Part shown: positions 1-12,450 of the stretch, in pieces | Numbering within the stretch: position 1 is the stretch's first letter | Layout of the letters: the number at the start of each line of letters is the position of its first letter | NCBI GenBank assembly: GCA_940337035.1 | Contig: OW679197.1 | Coordinates: 37,764,466-37,828,465, forward strand | Length of the DNA: 64,000 nt | Source of the DNA: Agriotes lineatus | Lineage: Eukaryota; Arthropoda; Insecta; Coleoptera; Elateridae | Direction of reading: 5' to 3' | Position numbers and translations under genes: made by a program | Notes under the pieces: generated by a model | Told to the model about the DNA's origin: nothing | The model's database searches: none | Seen by the model: the letters and a program-made list of their open reading frames with translations, nothing else

Positions 1-2
1 TG

Positions 3-3000
3 CAAAATACGCAACGAGAAGCGAATGGTCGATTCGTTGTCTCTATCCCTCTCAAGAAACCTGTAGAGGTATTTGGTGATTCATTGCAAATCGCTCAGAA
101 AAGATTCTTATCATTAGAGAAGCGGTTACAAGCGAACCCTGACTTGTCCAATCGCTATTCGAGTTTCATGAATGAATATTCTGAATTAGGTCATATGTCC
201 GTTTCAAACCCTAATTCAAATGAGATATCCTATTATCTACCCCACCACGGAGTCTTAAAAGAGGAAAGCCTAACAACTAAACTCCGAGTTGTATTCAATG
301 GTTCCCAAGCAACCACTTCCGGGCAATCTCTGAACAGTATTCAGATGGTTGGCCCAACCATGTAACAAGACTTATTTTCAATTCTTGTTCGCTTTCGCAA
401 GCATTTGTTCGCTATATCAGCCGACATTGAGAAGATGTATCGTCAGGTTCTGGTTAATCCTAACCATAGGCCCCTTCAGAGAATCCTGTGGCGATCCTCT
501 CCAACTGAGCCTCTTCTGTCATACGATCTGAATACAGTTACTTATGGCACCGCATCAGCGTCTTTTCTTGCCATTCGATGTTTGACCCAATTGGGCATCG
601 AATGTGCAGCTTCAAATCCCGAAGTCTCTCGAGTGATAAAGGAGGACTTCTACGTCGACGACCTTCTGACAGGTGCCGACACTCCTGAGAAAGCGCGTAC
701 TCTCTGTTCAAACTTGAATCAGATTCTTGATTCAGGCTGCTTCAAACTTAGAAAGTGGATTTCTAATTCTCCAGAAGTTCTCGATGGAATCCCAGATTCC
801 GATTTGCATCCGGGTGTTCTTGATTTCAGTGCACATGAGCACACAAGCACCCTTGGTTTGATTTGGTCCTTCAAAAGCGATCATCTGAAGTTCAATATTT
901 CAAATTCTACAAGTAGTAAGGCTACCAAGCGTAGCATCTTGTCTGAAATATCACAGATATTTGACCCGCTGGGTCTGCTAAGTCCATGCACCATGAGTGC
1001 CAAGGTTCTTTTGCAACAACTTTGGATGGAAAAGTTGAATTGGGATGAACCCGTTCCCAACGCCATCCAAGAAAAATGGTTTACATATCGGCGTGATCTT
1101 CTCATGCTCAATGATTTAGCAATTCCTCGTCACGTCCTCTGTCGGCGCGTGGTTGAGATAGAACTCCATGGTTTCTGCGACGCCTCCAACAATGGTTACG
1201 GTTCGTCGATATACCTCCGTTCCAAGAATCAGGAAGGGGAAGTACAAGTTCACCTTCTCTGTTCCAAGGCCAAGGTAGCCCCTTTAAAGCCCTTGACAAT
1301 TCCGAAGCTCGAGCTCTGCGGAGCTGTTCTTCTAAGTAAACTTTCCGTGCAAGTCATAAAGGCACTTGATTTGCACATATCTAGAATTGATTTGTGGACA
1401 GATTCCACAATAGTGCTAGGATGGTTGAAAACCAGTCCGAATCTTCTTAAAACTTTTGTGTGCAACGGAGTTGAAGATGTTCAGCAACTCACTTCTGATG
1501 CCACGTGGAGGCATGTTCCTACCGCGTCGAATCCTGCTGATCTTCTCACTAGGAGAATCCCTCCTTTAGTCTTAAAAGAATTAAGCCTTTGGTGGCATGG
1601 TCCCGCCTGGCTAAGCGAAGGTGAGGCATCTTGGCCTACTTCCAGACATGTTCTTGCTGAGCTTCCAGAATTCAAAAAAGAAGTTCAGAGTTTTTCTGTA
1701 ACCTCTGTTGAACCATTTCCGTTCAATCAGTATTCAAATTTGGCTCGATTACAACGAGTTACAGCTTATTGCTTTCGTTTTTATAACAATGCGCGGACCC
1801 CCAAAGCTGATCGTCTTTCTGGACCCCTTTCTACAGATGAACTGCAATCATCCCTTGTAAGGCTTGCAGGGTTTTCACAACGCGAGTCATTTCCTGACGA
1901 ATTTAAGCTGTTGTCACAGAACAAGCCTGTGAAACAATCTTCTGCTTTGATATCCTTGAATCCCTTTCTGGATTCCAAGGGACTGCTAAGAGTTGGTGGT
2001 AGGCTCCACAACTCTCAATTACCTTTTGACAAGAAGTTTCCTCTAGTGATTTCTGGCAAACATCCATTCGCCAAACTCCTAGTCTCACATGAGCACCTTC
2101 GGCTTCTCCATGCCGGACCTCAAATTCTGTTAGCTAATCTCAGAGAACGATATTGGATTACCTCTGGCAGAAATATAGTCAAGCAAGTGGTTCATCAGTG
2201 CTTGAGGTGTTTTAGATTTTCTCCTAAGTTAACCGAACCCATAATGGGAGATCTGCCAGCCTCTCGTATTCAATCATCTCCCCCATTTCATACGACTGGT
2301 ATCGATTATGGCGGACCGTTTATGATAAAGGATCGCAAAGGACGTGGTTCTAAACTAGTGAAGTCCTACCTTTGTCTATTCGTTTGTTTTGTCACAAAAG
2401 CAGTGCACCTTGAATTGGTCGCTGACCTTTCTACTGAAACCTTCTTAATGGCTTTTCGCCGGTTTGTAGCTCGTCGAGGCAAACCGCTTCATGTCTATTC
2501 AGACAATGGCACTAATTTTGTAGGCGCTAATTCCGAATTAATCGAATTAGGCAATTTTCTTGCGGAACAAGGCCTTTCTATTTCCGAATCAGTCGCGAAC
2601 GACGGAGTAGCTTGGCATTTTATACCCGCGTACAGTCCCCACTTTGGCGGATTGTGGGAGGCCGGAATTAAGTCCTCCAAGCATCACATACGGCGCGTTA
2701 TATGTAACGCTAGTCTAAATTACGCTGAATTTTGCACTTTGCTAGCACAGGTGGAAGCGACCTTAAACTCCCGACCCCTGTCTCCTTTGTCCGCCTTTGA
2801 CTCCTGCTCATTTTCTGATCGGTCGTCCTTTGGTGTCACTGCCTGATCCCAACGTTACTGAGATAGCCGAGTCTCGGCTGTCTAGATACCAAAGGATACA
2901 ACAGCTCCACCAGAATGTATGGAAAAGATGGAGTAAGGAGTACATCTCAGAACTCCAACAGCGCACCAAATGGCGCACACATTTTTCGGACCTCCAGCCT

Positions 3001-3180
3001 GGTTCCATGGTCCTCATCAAGGATGACAATCTTCCCCCTCTGAAGTGGAGGTTAGGCCGGGTCACCGAGCTGCACCCTGGCGTTGACGGCGTTACTCGTG
3101 TTGCGTCAGTGAAAACTGTGTCAGGGATCGTAAAGCGATCCTTCGCCAAATTGTGTCCGCTACCTAGTGTTGTGAACTAG
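3..3180 (+). pseudogene. BEL/Pao retrotransposon pol (RT, RNase H, integrase), 5' truncated by the window edge
   Basis: The reading frame is open from the left edge, so the gag and protease parts lie outside the window. Seen: RT with the catalytic FYVDD motif near 650; RNase H with FCDASNNGYGSS near 1180, LELCGA near 1310 and LWTDST near 1395; an integrase zinc-binding segment (LLHAGPQ then CLRC) at about 2105-2210; integrase core with D in GIDYGGPF (about 2300), D in YSDNGTNF (about 2500) and E in GGLWEAG (about 2650). The 2797-3180 frame supplies the conserved C-terminal domain after integrase (TPAHFLIGRPL onward). The order RT-RNase H-integrase and these motifs are those of BEL/Pao, not Gypsy or Copia. 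It is broken by an in-frame TAA at 363-365, just before the RT palm, and by a frameshift at about 2790-2797. The two breaks make it non-autonomous, but the long open stretches suggest fairly recent decay. Confidence 0.93.
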
Positions 3181-3375
3181 CACGTTAGCGTCCTGCGCAG
3201 TGTTTCGTAAAGCCTTTTGGCCTTCCATTGTTCGGGTTTTCTTGTATTACCTTAAGATCTATGTATTATTATGCTTTGTATATGTCGATTTTATTTACAT
3301 GTCTTACTCTAGCTGTTACATGTCAAATTTGTACTGTTGTTATTTGAAAGGTTACCCTTTCCAAGGCGGGCGGTA

Positions 3376-3679
3376 TGTTAAGTGTTTTATAAAATTGTGG
3401 CGCCTCGCTTGCAGTTGTGTATTTTACTATGCGCATTCCAGAACTTGGAGCGGGCCTCCCCTCGCCACTTCACTTACCCTCCGTCAGTCAACGAGACTGG
3501 ACGCGAGCAGTCCACTCCGAGAAACGCTAATTCTTTGTTTAGATGTTCAAATGTTTGTGTGTTAATTTATTGCAAATAAATTACCTACTTTGCTTTCAAC
3601 GAGTGTATAATTTAGTGAAGAATAAATCCATACAGTCCACTACAGTTCAATTCGAGCTCGCAACCAGAAATTTCTAACA
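3376..3679 (+). repeat. 3' LTR of the BEL/Pao element
   Basis: The segment begins TGTTA and ends TAACA, giving the TG...CA termini with a 5-bp terminal inverted repeat expected of an LTR. It starts 196 bp after the pol stop codon and directly follows a purine-rich tract (GGCGGGCGG, 3365-3373) that would serve as the plus-strand primer site. Two AATAAA signals lie at 3575 and 3621. The 5' LTR is outside the window, so the LTR identity rests on position and termini only. The base run after it, TAACG, would be the target duplication to compare with the left flank. Confidence 0.8.
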
Positions 3680-5918
3680 TAACGGAAAACTGGGAAGCTC
3701 CCCCACAAACTGCATTTAAAAATTAAAGAGTTACATCAGAGTACTAGCACTAATAAGTTGGCTAATGTGCGGAGAAGTTTCTATGATCGCTTAGGATATT
3801 GTTTAGGGCAAGAAGGCAGGCTCTTTGAACACGAGCTAATTTAAACTTCTTGAGTTTTGTTGTTTGAAATAAAAATAGTTTTACTTTTGTTTACATCTTT
3901 TTTTGCTATGAGTTAGATTGTTCGGAATAAAATATTTATTTGTTCGGAATGCGTTTTACTTTGTAAACTACCTTCTTTTACTTTACTATTAATCTCTAAA
4001 AATCCTGTTTTTTAATTCTGAATTTATCATCTGAATTAATCACAGAACAACACAGTACCTTATACATTCTATATGTGATATAATAATTTATTAACAAAAA
4101 TTACACTTGGCGTGGATGCCTTGTTAAGACTCCCGATTTTCGTTAAAAATCTATGTGTAATTCCGCATTCTGCTCCCGCATATTGCAGCGTAATTTAAGC
4201 CATCGGACATTTTTCCCAAATTCTCTAACTGTTTGGCACATATGTAGGCCAGATCCCGACATCTGTCGCATAAAGTATCTTAATTAAGGCATTTGCTTCA
4301 ATCTAGAGGCGAACGCTGTAACGCATGATCATAGCATCAGAACCCTGCTAAGTGACTTAGTAAATCGCTGGTAGATGGAGTCTGCATTTAGTCCACTAGT
4401 TAAAAAAGGCGAGGCCTTGAAGATCAGATTACCGCGCCGGCGAGACGAGCGTGATGTACGGGGGAAGCCCCCGCGCCTTGTTGCGCGCTGTATTTTGGTG
4501 AATGCAAGTCAGCACTTCGAACAATAGATCCTTTATGTACCCGAATGAGTTGCCCAATGATGGAAAGTTTTACGCATGACGTAATTATAAAATTAACGCT
4601 GCGTCCTGCGCGTTTCCTCAGGGAGTCCTATTGAAGCTTCGCGATCGCACGGATGTGCAAGTTAACTTAAGAACAAAGAACAACCCCTTTAGTTCTCAGG
4701 GGCGCGTTGTACCCTCGGACTTGTGGCAGTTATAAGTGCTTTTCGTCCCTTAAAGTTCTAAGTATCGGTGTGTACCATTCTTCGCCCATGTTGGCGGATT
4801 TGTAACAGGAACGAACATAAAGCATCAATATACAGGGTGAGCAGTTGTGAGTTATCGTTTGGCTCCACCCTGCGACTTCTTCGAAGGATCTTGCCGCCAC
4901 AATTCCCCGAGTAAGCTGGTCAACCGTCCCTACCTGTTTATCAACCCTTGCCGCCTCTAAGCTGCTATCGCAACCCTCTTCTGTAAGCATCGCCAGGGCT
5001 TTGAATCTCCAGGTCGAAATCTTCCGGCATCAGCACTTGAACAACACAGTTGCTTGGAGCCCTAGCGATGAATCAAGGTATTGTACTAGTAATTAAATAA
5101 AACAGTGAATTGCGTATGATACAGTGACGTGCGAAGTTTCGGAACTCTCAATCTATCGTATATGCTATTTGTGGGCCGCGTGCTAATTACCCGAGCCCTA
5201 GTTATCGTCAAGTAATGTAAATAGAAGCCTTCAGCATAAGTTTATGGAAGCCTGGCTCCGGGAATTGCAGTGAGCCTTAAGGCAAATTAAATCAGCGTAT
5301 TCCGGGACCTAGGTGACCAATATTCTCAGCGGATGCGCCGCTTTTTTTTTTGGCCTTCAGCCCTTATTGTGTTGCATTGTTTACTAACCCCAATTTGTAG
5401 CATTTGTTACCTGCACACTTGCCTTCGGGCCTGTAACTAGTAAGGTAATAGATTACCCACTTTTAATTTACGTCTTGTTTTTCATTTCAATTATTTGTGC
5501 ATTATTGTGACTGACAAGAATTGAGTTTCTTGTTGCGTTGTGTATGTATTCCTTTGTACAGGGCCTAAGCAACTGGAGAAAGGACACCCAAAAGGTAGGT
5601 GTAAAAGCCAGTGCCGTGGCAGTACCCCTTGGAGTGCAACGCAACGCTACGGCGATTGGTTTTCGACTTTTGACCGGTCGTCAGTTAATTATCAATCTTA
5701 ACATCTTTCAAATGTCGTGGCGCCCCATAACCTTGTCTTAATAACCCGATATCGACACCCCGTCGTGGCATTTCGCCCCAAAACGCACCCTAAACCTGTG
5801 AACCCTCCCACGCGATTGAGTTCTGGCCGGAGCATTTGAGCTGTGGGGTACGTGCAAGGGCGGACACTGCTACGAGCATCCCATGGGGTCTTAATGAGCA
5901 ATCGTGTAACAGCTTAAT
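3680..5918. other. Unassigned DNA upstream of the Gypsy element; may include its 5' LTR
   Basis: No convincing gene. The part from about 4380 is richer in G+C than the flanks and has a hairpin (CGGGGGAAGCCCCCG near 4458). Because a primer-binding-like site follows at 5919, the right part probably includes the 5' LTR of the Gypsy element, but without a 3' LTR copy I cannot set its left edge. The short open frames here (4730-4990, 5538-5741, 5698-5901) have no recognisable domain. Confidence 0.3.
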
Positions 5919-5937
5919 TGGCGTCTTGCAACGTGGA
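5919..5937 (+). other. Putative primer-binding site of the Gypsy element
   Basis: The sequence TGGCGTCTTGCAACGTGGA resembles the TGGCG...CAACGTGGG class of tRNA primer sites used by Gypsy elements. It lies about 500 bp upstream of the gag start and just after unassigned LTR-like DNA. The match is partial and the LTR end (CA) is not directly adjacent, so this is an inference. Confidence 0.35.
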
Positions 5938-5959
5938 GCTTTGTTTTTGTCGTTAACGC

Positions 5960-6320
5960 CCTTCAGACTTTGTTTTTTCTTTGTTTATTCATCGTAATCC
6001 AACGTATGACTTTATGCCTTTGTGAAAACAATAACAAGACCGTTTTCATTTGTTTTCTATATGCTTTTTCTTGTCACTTTGTTTCTTTTAGTGTCTTTTC
6101 TTATCCCTTGTGGGTTATCGTGTGTTTTTTTGTGTTTTCTTGCTTTTTCTATTTGTTTTTTCTTGTCCTTCATTGATTTCTATTTGTTTTTTCGTGTTTT
6201 CATTTGTTTTCTATTTGTCTTTTCTTGTTTTTTCTTTGTTTTCACTTGTTTTCTCTTGTTTTCCCTTGAGTAAAGACTTTCACTTTGGTGTTTCTTTATC
6301 TTTTCTTGTTTCTTTTTAAT
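5960..6320 (+). repeat. T-rich degenerate tandem repeat in the Gypsy 5' leader
   Basis: This is a run of imperfect units of about 10-13 bases of the type TTTCTTGTTTTC, TTTGTTTTCTA and variants, almost devoid of A on the + strand. It sits between the putative primer-binding site and gag. The open frames it generates (5970-6319) are low-complexity F/L/C/S strings and are not genes. It may be a pyrimidine-rich untranslated leader expanded by slippage. Confidence 0.7.
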
Positions 6321-6435
6321 AATTTTCGGTTGAGGTCGTTTTGCCTTCTTGTGTTAAGAGTCCTATTAACTAAACATTGGTTATTGCACCCTTACGTATT
6401 GAAACCTTTCTGTTTTCCTTTGCCCAATCATCAAA

Positions 6436-7863
6436 ATGGTTTTGAAAATGCATATTGAACGTTTACTTCGAGCGGAAGCGGAGTATGAGTTGCGAATTAG
6501 AGGCCATGATGCCACCGGTACGGTGACCCTTTTGCGCTCTCGGTTGCGTGACGTGTTAAAAGATGAGGGACGCATGGAAAAAGTAACGAGACCGGCGTAC
6601 CCTTATACGTTTGAGGAGGATGTTGCAGCAGTAACATTTTTGACTGAGGAAATAGAAACAAAAATTCAAGTGTATTCAGCGGACCCGACCAAAGAATTGG
6701 CGGCGGCTATTGAAACAAAATTTTGTCACGGGTTAGGACGACTTACTAATTGTCCGACAGTAACGAAAGAGGAAAAAGCTACGAAAGATACATTATTCGC
6801 CGCGTTGTCTCTTATGCGTTCCGGGTATGAGATTAAACAAATTAAACTCGTTTCAGCTGTAGCTGCGCTCGAGACAGACCCGGCACCTTCAAATTTTGGC
6901 ACCACGACTACCAGTAGTACTACGTTAGCAACCGTTACGCCTACTGCCACCTCAACAACGACTACGTCATTAACTTCAGTAACGACAACCCCGAGTAAAG
7001 TCTCACTAACGCCACGAACAATTTCATATAAAGCCACTCCTGTTTCGCGATGGAATTTACAATTTTCAGGCGACCAAAAAGGATTATCGGTGAATGCTTT
7101 CATCGAACGTGGTAATGAATTACGATTGGCTAGGAACCTCACCGAGGACGAATTATTTAGGCAGGCCATTGATTTATTTTCAGGTAACGCGTTACTGTGG
7201 TATCGAGCCAATAGAACAATACCTACCGATTGGCATGATTTAGTGCGACTTTTGCGATTGGAATTTCAACCAACTGACTACGATGAGCGATTACTAGACG
7301 AAATTAGGCGTCGTACTCAAGGTTCGTCGGAGACTATGGTAATTTATATTGCCGTGTTGCGCACCATGTTTTCGCGTTTAACGGAAAGCGTACCGGAAGA
7401 AAAGCAATTGCGGATTATGCTGCGTAATATTTCGCCGTTGTATTAGACTCAACTAGGACTAACGGATATTCGTTCCATTAATGAATTATTACAGTACGGT
7501 CGAAAAATCGAGGAGCGTCGCTATGCGATTGAAACATACGTACCGCAGACTCGAAAGAAGACTGACCTTGAAACCGATCTCGCGTATGTGGAGACAACTT
7601 CTGTTGCCGAAACAACTGAACGTGTCGCCACCATTGAGGCGCCCCGCGCTTCGACAAGTGAGAATAGTACTCGTAATCGGACACCAAAATTAACCCTTAA
7701 ATGTTGGAACTGTGATGAGTCAGGCCATAGGGCCAGCGTATGTCCGCATCCCCGCGGAAAGAAATTTTGTTATCGATGTGGTAAACCGGAAGTAACCGTT
7801 AATACGTGCCCACGCTGCAAGTCAGGGTCTAAGAGGCAGGGAAACGGTTCCGCGAGACGTTGA
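6436..7863 (+). pseudogene. Gypsy-type retrotransposon gag, one internal stop
   Basis: Starts at ATG 6436 and runs in a single frame to TGA at 7861-7863, about 475 codons, with one in-frame TAG at 7444-7446. The N-terminal third is charged and alpha-helical in character; a T/S/V-rich linker lies at about 6895-7010; a retrotransposon gag core follows (RNLTEDELFRQAIDLFSG, ALLWYRA, LRLEFQP) at about 7130-7270. The C-terminus has a canonical CCHC zinc knuckle CWNCDESGHRASVC near 7701, then a second cysteine cluster CYRCGKP...TCPRC whose histidine position is T, as in several insect Gypsy gags. Gag binds element RNA and builds the virus-like particle. The pol frame begins in -1 relative to gag, so expression by -1 frameshifting is likely in the intact parent. 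Confidence 0.88.
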
Positions 7864-9605
7864 ACGGTCGAGCGACGTCGACGCGTATTTTCACTAACTC
7901 GACTAAATTCATTAAGCATGTCATTGACGAACGTGAGACTCAATTCGTTAAGAATAAGATCATTTTGGATTATGTATTGGAGAGGTCTTTGGATGATCAG
8001 TGACCTTATGTAACAGTTAACATCATGGACTTCAAAATGTTGGCTTTGCTAGATTCAGGAGCTAATCGCACAATTTTAGGAAATAACGGTTGGGAAGTGT
8101 TGCGAACCATGGGGTTACGTTTGAATAGGAAATTACGACCCGTGTGTTCAGTAGCAAACGGACAGACTGTGGAAAGTTTGGGAACTGTCCACTTGCCGAT
8201 CCAATTAAATGACAAAATTATAACTATCGACGTCTTAATTGTCCCAGATGTACCGCATACTCTGATCTTAGGGATTGATTTTTGGAAATCCGTAGGTATC
8301 GTACCCGACGTGTTTCGTGGCGAATGGAAATTTTCCAACCCTAGTTTAGCTACCATTAATACGCCTACCGGAACTTTGCAGTCAGACTTAGACTTGAGTA
8401 AAGAACAACAACTTCAATTAGACACTTTGGTTAGTCAGCATTTTTCGAATACCAAGACGGAACTTGGGTGTGCTAAATACGTAGAACACAAAATTACGAC
8501 TACGGCAGCACCAATCAAGCAACGGTACTATCCAGTTTCTCCCGCCATGCAAGGGCATATCGACAACGAACTAGATAAAATGCTTAAAGCAGGTGTTGTA
8601 GAACGTTCACGATCAGCTTGGTCGAGCCCTATTTTGCTGGTAAAGAAAAAGGATGGTTCCTATCGGTTTTGTGTTGACTTTCGGAAACTTAATAGTGTCA
8701 CTGACAAGGACGCGTACCCATGACCCTATGTTGCCTCAATTTTGGACCGTCTCCGTGACGCGCGTTTCATAACATCTTTGGATATCAAGTCGGCCTATTG
8801 GCAAATCAAAATGAGTGATGAGTCAAAGGAACTGACAGCGTTTACAGTGCCTGGACGTGGTTTGTACCAGTTTACGCGTATGCCGTTCGGCTTGCATAAT
8901 GCACCAGCCACGTGGCAACGGTTTGTCGACCATGTCTTAGGTCCCAAACTCGAACCATACGTTTTCGTATACCTTGATGATGTGATTATTTGTACCCCGT
9001 CATTTGAAAAGCATTTAGAAATCCTTAATGAGGTTTTGCAGCGTCTACAGGACGCAGGCTTAACATTGGGACGTGACAAGTGCCATTTTTGTCAACCCGA
9101 GTTGCGATACTTAGGATATGTCGTTAACGCCCAAGGACTCCTGGTCGATCCCGACAAGATATCCGCGATTCTGAATTTACCCCAGCCTAAGAGCGTTTCG
9201 GAAATCCGACGAGTGGTCGGTATGGCTTCTTGGTACCGGCGATTCATTCCAAATTTTTCGTCAATTATCGCACCTCTAACGTCTTTGTTGAAGAAGTATC
9301 AGAAGTTTGAGTGGACCGAGTCGTGTGAACTCGCGTTCGCTACCATCAAAAATTGTTTGGTATCCGCACCCATTTTAACGTGCCCTGATTTCAGTCTTCC
9401 GTTCACTGTCCAAACGGATGCTTCTAATATTGGCATCGGAGCCGTTTTGACTCAGACCATCGATGGCCAAGAGCAAGTGATTTGCTATATTAGTCGAACC
9501 CTAACGAAACCGGAACGAAACTTTTCGGTCACAGAACGTGAATGCTTAGCTGTTCTTTGGGCAATTGAAAAACTTCGACCCTACCTCGAAGGCACTCATT
9601 TCATG
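7863..9605 (+). pseudogene. Gypsy-type pol (protease, RT, start of RNase H), truncated at its 3' end
   Basis: One frame (-1 relative to gag) contains: aspartic protease ALLDSGANRTILG near 8045; RT with VKKKDGSYRFCVDFRKLN, FITSLDIKSAYWQI, RMPFGLHNAPATWQR and the catalytic YLDD near 8970; the connection region LRYLGYVV; and the beginning of RNase H (QTDASNIGIGAVL, then ERECLAVLWAIEKLRPYLEG). In-frame TGA codons at 8001-8003 and 8721-8723 break it. Gypsy-like sequence stops at about 9605 inside RNase H and is followed directly by ATGCAT-rich hAT-like terminal sequence. I could not find RNase H, integrase or a 3' LTR resuming downstream, so the rest was deleted or lies outside. Confidence 0.9.
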
Positions 9606-9780
9606 GTAACTAGAGCAAGGATAGTTATGCATTTGCATGTTGCATGCATAAATGCATATTTTCGACATGTTTTAAGTAGAGTGCATATTTAGCAAAAATA
9701 AGCATAATATGGCATATTGCATGGAATTTTTGATTATGTAATTTTGTGGATTGTCAAGTATTGAACTTGCATGCATTCCT
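9605..9780 (+). mobile_element. Probable hAT element terminus (ATGCAT-rich) inserted in or joined to the Gypsy RNase H
   Basis: The text after the Gypsy break reads TAGAGCAAGGATAGTTATGC and then a cluster of ATGCAT/TGCATGC palindromes (about 9636-9660, 9769). GGATAGTTATGCAT followed by repeated ATGCAT is what I recall of insect hAT termini with clustered subterminal transposase-binding sites. A hAT transposase C-terminus lies 400 bp downstream on the same strand, which supports the reading. The opposite terminus was not found, so boundaries and target duplication are unproven. Confidence 0.5.
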
Positions 9781-10039
9781 CTTATTAACAAACAGTTAGT
9801 TAGCGTTGTTTTTAAATTATGATTCACAAAGTATTTCTCATTTTTACCTAGAACAAGTTGCTCAAAAGGAAGGTTATAAGAGGATTTGAATTTCTCGTTT
9901 TTACCTAGAATAATTTGTTTGCAAACAGGTCAAGAGGATTAGGTTTTCTTCCGTTTTACAAAAGAACAGTGGGCTTAAAGAACTTCCGGATATATATTGT
10001 ATTTTAAATGATAACAATAGAAAATCAAATAATTCTGTA

Positions 10040-10206
10040 ATGGAAAACTATGATGTTACAGAAATTGTAACATTTAAATTTGCTCAAATAGCACCCTGTG
10101 ATGTTGAACTTATTTTCTCGGAATATAAATATATTTTAAACGAGAGAAGGCATGGATTTTTATTTGAAAATTTAAAGCAAATTTTAATTATAAAATGTTG
10201 TAACAA
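10040..10206 (+). pseudogene. hAT transposase C-terminal dimerisation domain relic
   Basis: The frame reads ...IAPCDVELIFSEYKYILNE, then RRHGFLFENLKQILIIKCC. The pattern DVERxFSxYKxIL...RRxxFxFENLKxxLIIxCN is the end of the hAT family C-terminal dimerisation domain in insect hAT transposases; here the usual RS after DVE has become LI. Only about 50 residues remain. The open frame continues to 10450, but the rest looks unrelated and is interrupted by a 9-bp hairpin (arms 10223-10231 and 10254-10262). It probably belongs to the same element as the ATGCAT-rich terminus at 9605. Confidence 0.6.
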
Positions 10207-10459
10207 AAATAGAGAAGCCACCCTGCGATTGGTTACTAATAATAATGGTAGTACAATCGCAGATCAACCCCCCTATTCCGTTATACACCGCAGAAGCTCT
10301 GAAAGGTTTTTTTTGTACTTACCGCGATGGCCGGCTAGCTTAATTTCGATGGCCTTGGATCGCAGATTCAACTCATCAGCTGTGCTTCTACAGGCTCTTT
10401 TAATAAAGGAATACAGGGCGCCAGAGACCATAAAGATCTCGAGTAAATAACAAAATAAT

Positions 10460-11689
10460 TACAACCAGCTAAAGTTTATTTAATAAATAATAAATGGCTG
10501 TCATGTAAGATCATTGATAAATTATTATTGTCATAATTTCAATATATTTAAATATAACGTTTCCAATATGCATGAAAAATGCAGCACGCATATAATAAAA
10601 ATTGAACCTCTTTTAGGGTCCTTAATTTACATGTGATCACAATTTAATGAAGGATTAAGCTTATTCCAATCATGTGTTTTAGCCGTTATCTCGGTGTTGA
10701 CACAAGGTAGCGTGAAAGCACTTTTTTACAAAAGCATGCAATTAATAGACGTAAAAATGATCATGTGAATATGGATTAAAAGTTACCAATTGCAAACAAA
10801 TAATGCATTTGAATTACACTGTTAATGATACAGTACATTTAATTAATGCTTTGAGCACGTGATAACAATTTAAAGTTCAAAGGCTGCAAACAAATCAAGC
10901 CCTTGGAATTACATTGTAGATAACAAAGTGCATTTAAACATTGCCATGAACAGGCGATAATAATTTCAAGTAATAATGGTTATTAAAAATTCGCAAATCG
11001 TTGCAGGCTGCCGAAGTAATTTGCCCGAACCCAAAACTCGTTGACGGTCGGTGTAATTAATAATCTTGGAAACTAACCTTATCGGTAGAAAAAACTGTGG
11101 CAAGCAGGGATCGAAACCGCTTAAAGCGGGCTAAACGACATCCTACGTTCAGCGTCTAGTGTTATCATAGGGGTCGAGAAGATATTTCGGAGCGTTCCCA
11201 ATATTAAGCAGCAGGTCCACAACGTTTTTGTTCGAATGTTAGTTAAAATTTCCAAGAAAAGAGCTAATAACAAAACGGGAAATTACTACAATTGAATGTC
11301 AAACCAAGTAGCGTAAACATACCTGATAATAATCAGCCCTTAGAAACACATGGTTGAGCGCACGTAATTTGGCTTAATTAAAAACAAGGCTTAGCCGCGC
11401 CGGTATCGGCGGGCTCAAGCGAAGACAGCAAAATGCCTGGACGAAGAATTTCGTGCCCGAAAGAAGGCTCGGACTCTGATAAGAGATAGCGCGGGGTCGA
11501 GAGGGCATTGCGCAAACGATAAGAACTTGATGCAGGTACAAAATGCGTTGGTTTGGAAAATTTACGAATTCGAAATGCAAAAGGATTTATAATTTAACTA
11601 AAAATATACAGGTTAAGCCTGAAATAATTGGATAAATGGCGAAACAATTAGGCAAAGCCAAAAAATTGTTTCAAAATGTCATAATATAC
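10460..11689. repeat. AT-rich spacer with a divergent tandem duplication of about 98 bp
   Basis: Two adjacent segments, about 10790-10885 and 10886-10982, align in order: GCAAACAAAT...GCATTTGAATTACA...GATAACAATTT versus GCAAACAAAT...CTTGGAATTACA...GATAATAATTT. They differ at many positions, so the duplication is old. The remaining bases to 11689 show no gene, tRNA or recognisable element. Confidence 0.4.
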
Positions 11690-12450
11690 CGGGTGTTCTA
11701 TTTAAAATAAGAGTTAATAAAAAAATGGAAAAGAAACCTATTTTAGAGGTGTTCAACTGGAAAATCACTTATCTCACATCAATACACATTAAAAATGTAA
11801 TAAAAATGTAAAGTTTGAAAAGCTCGTTAGAGCCGTTTTTGAACAAATCGAAAAAAAACTGAAAAATCACAAGAGTAAACACCATACTTTCGGTTATGCG
11901 ATTTTCTTTAAAAGCTTGCTATTGCATCTAGATAGTACACAAAACTTATATATCGATGAGCTAGCACACACAGGTGTTAAGTGATTTTTTCGACAAAATG
12001 AGTTAAATACATTGGGTACTAATATAATTTTTTTAAAGAAGTGTTTTTTAACTTTTATTATCAAAAAATGAGATTTAGTTTACCAAAAAATCAACCATTC
12101 AAAAACACAGTTGCTTTAATTGATATTACGTTTCAAACTTTCTTTATTGAATCCTGTAAATTAGCTTATTTTTCACTTAGTACCTTTGTGCGCTAGACCA
12201 ACGATATGAAGTTTCAACGCCACCTCTTGTCGTTTTTGAGATATTCTGTTCACACACAGACAGGCAGACCGACAGACAGACAGACAGACACACAGACACA
12301 CAGACAGACACACAGACATACAGACAGTCCAATGACAAAACCATGTTTTTGTAGGTTCAGGGGACTCGAAAACGTGAAGATCTGTCGAAAACTCAATTTC
12401 GAATTTTTGGGGAGAATCCAATACTTCCTTTATTGTAAAAGGAAGTAATA
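11690..12450 (+). repeat. Interspersed repeat with internal CAGA/CACA microsatellite
   Basis: It opens ACCGGGTGTTCTATTTAAAA and closes with AATACTTCC...GGAAGTAATA, with a (CAGA)n/(CACAGA)n microsatellite at about 12250-12330. The same string order (GGTGTTC start, CAGACAGAC block, GGGGACTCGAAAACGTG, AATACTTCCTTTA end) is familiar from arthropod interspersed repeats, though I cannot give a family name. The two overlapping open frames over the microsatellite (12173-12448) are artefacts of the simple repeat. Confidence 0.5.

Noticed and set aside
5970..6319. Three overlapping hydrophobic frames that look like membrane proteins
   Set aside because: They arise from a T-rich tandem repeat, which codes F, L, C and V in every frame.
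12173..12448. Overlapping open frames on both strands over the CAGA microsatellite
   Set aside because: They are read through a simple repeat (alternating CVS/SVC or DRQTD strings) and have no domain.
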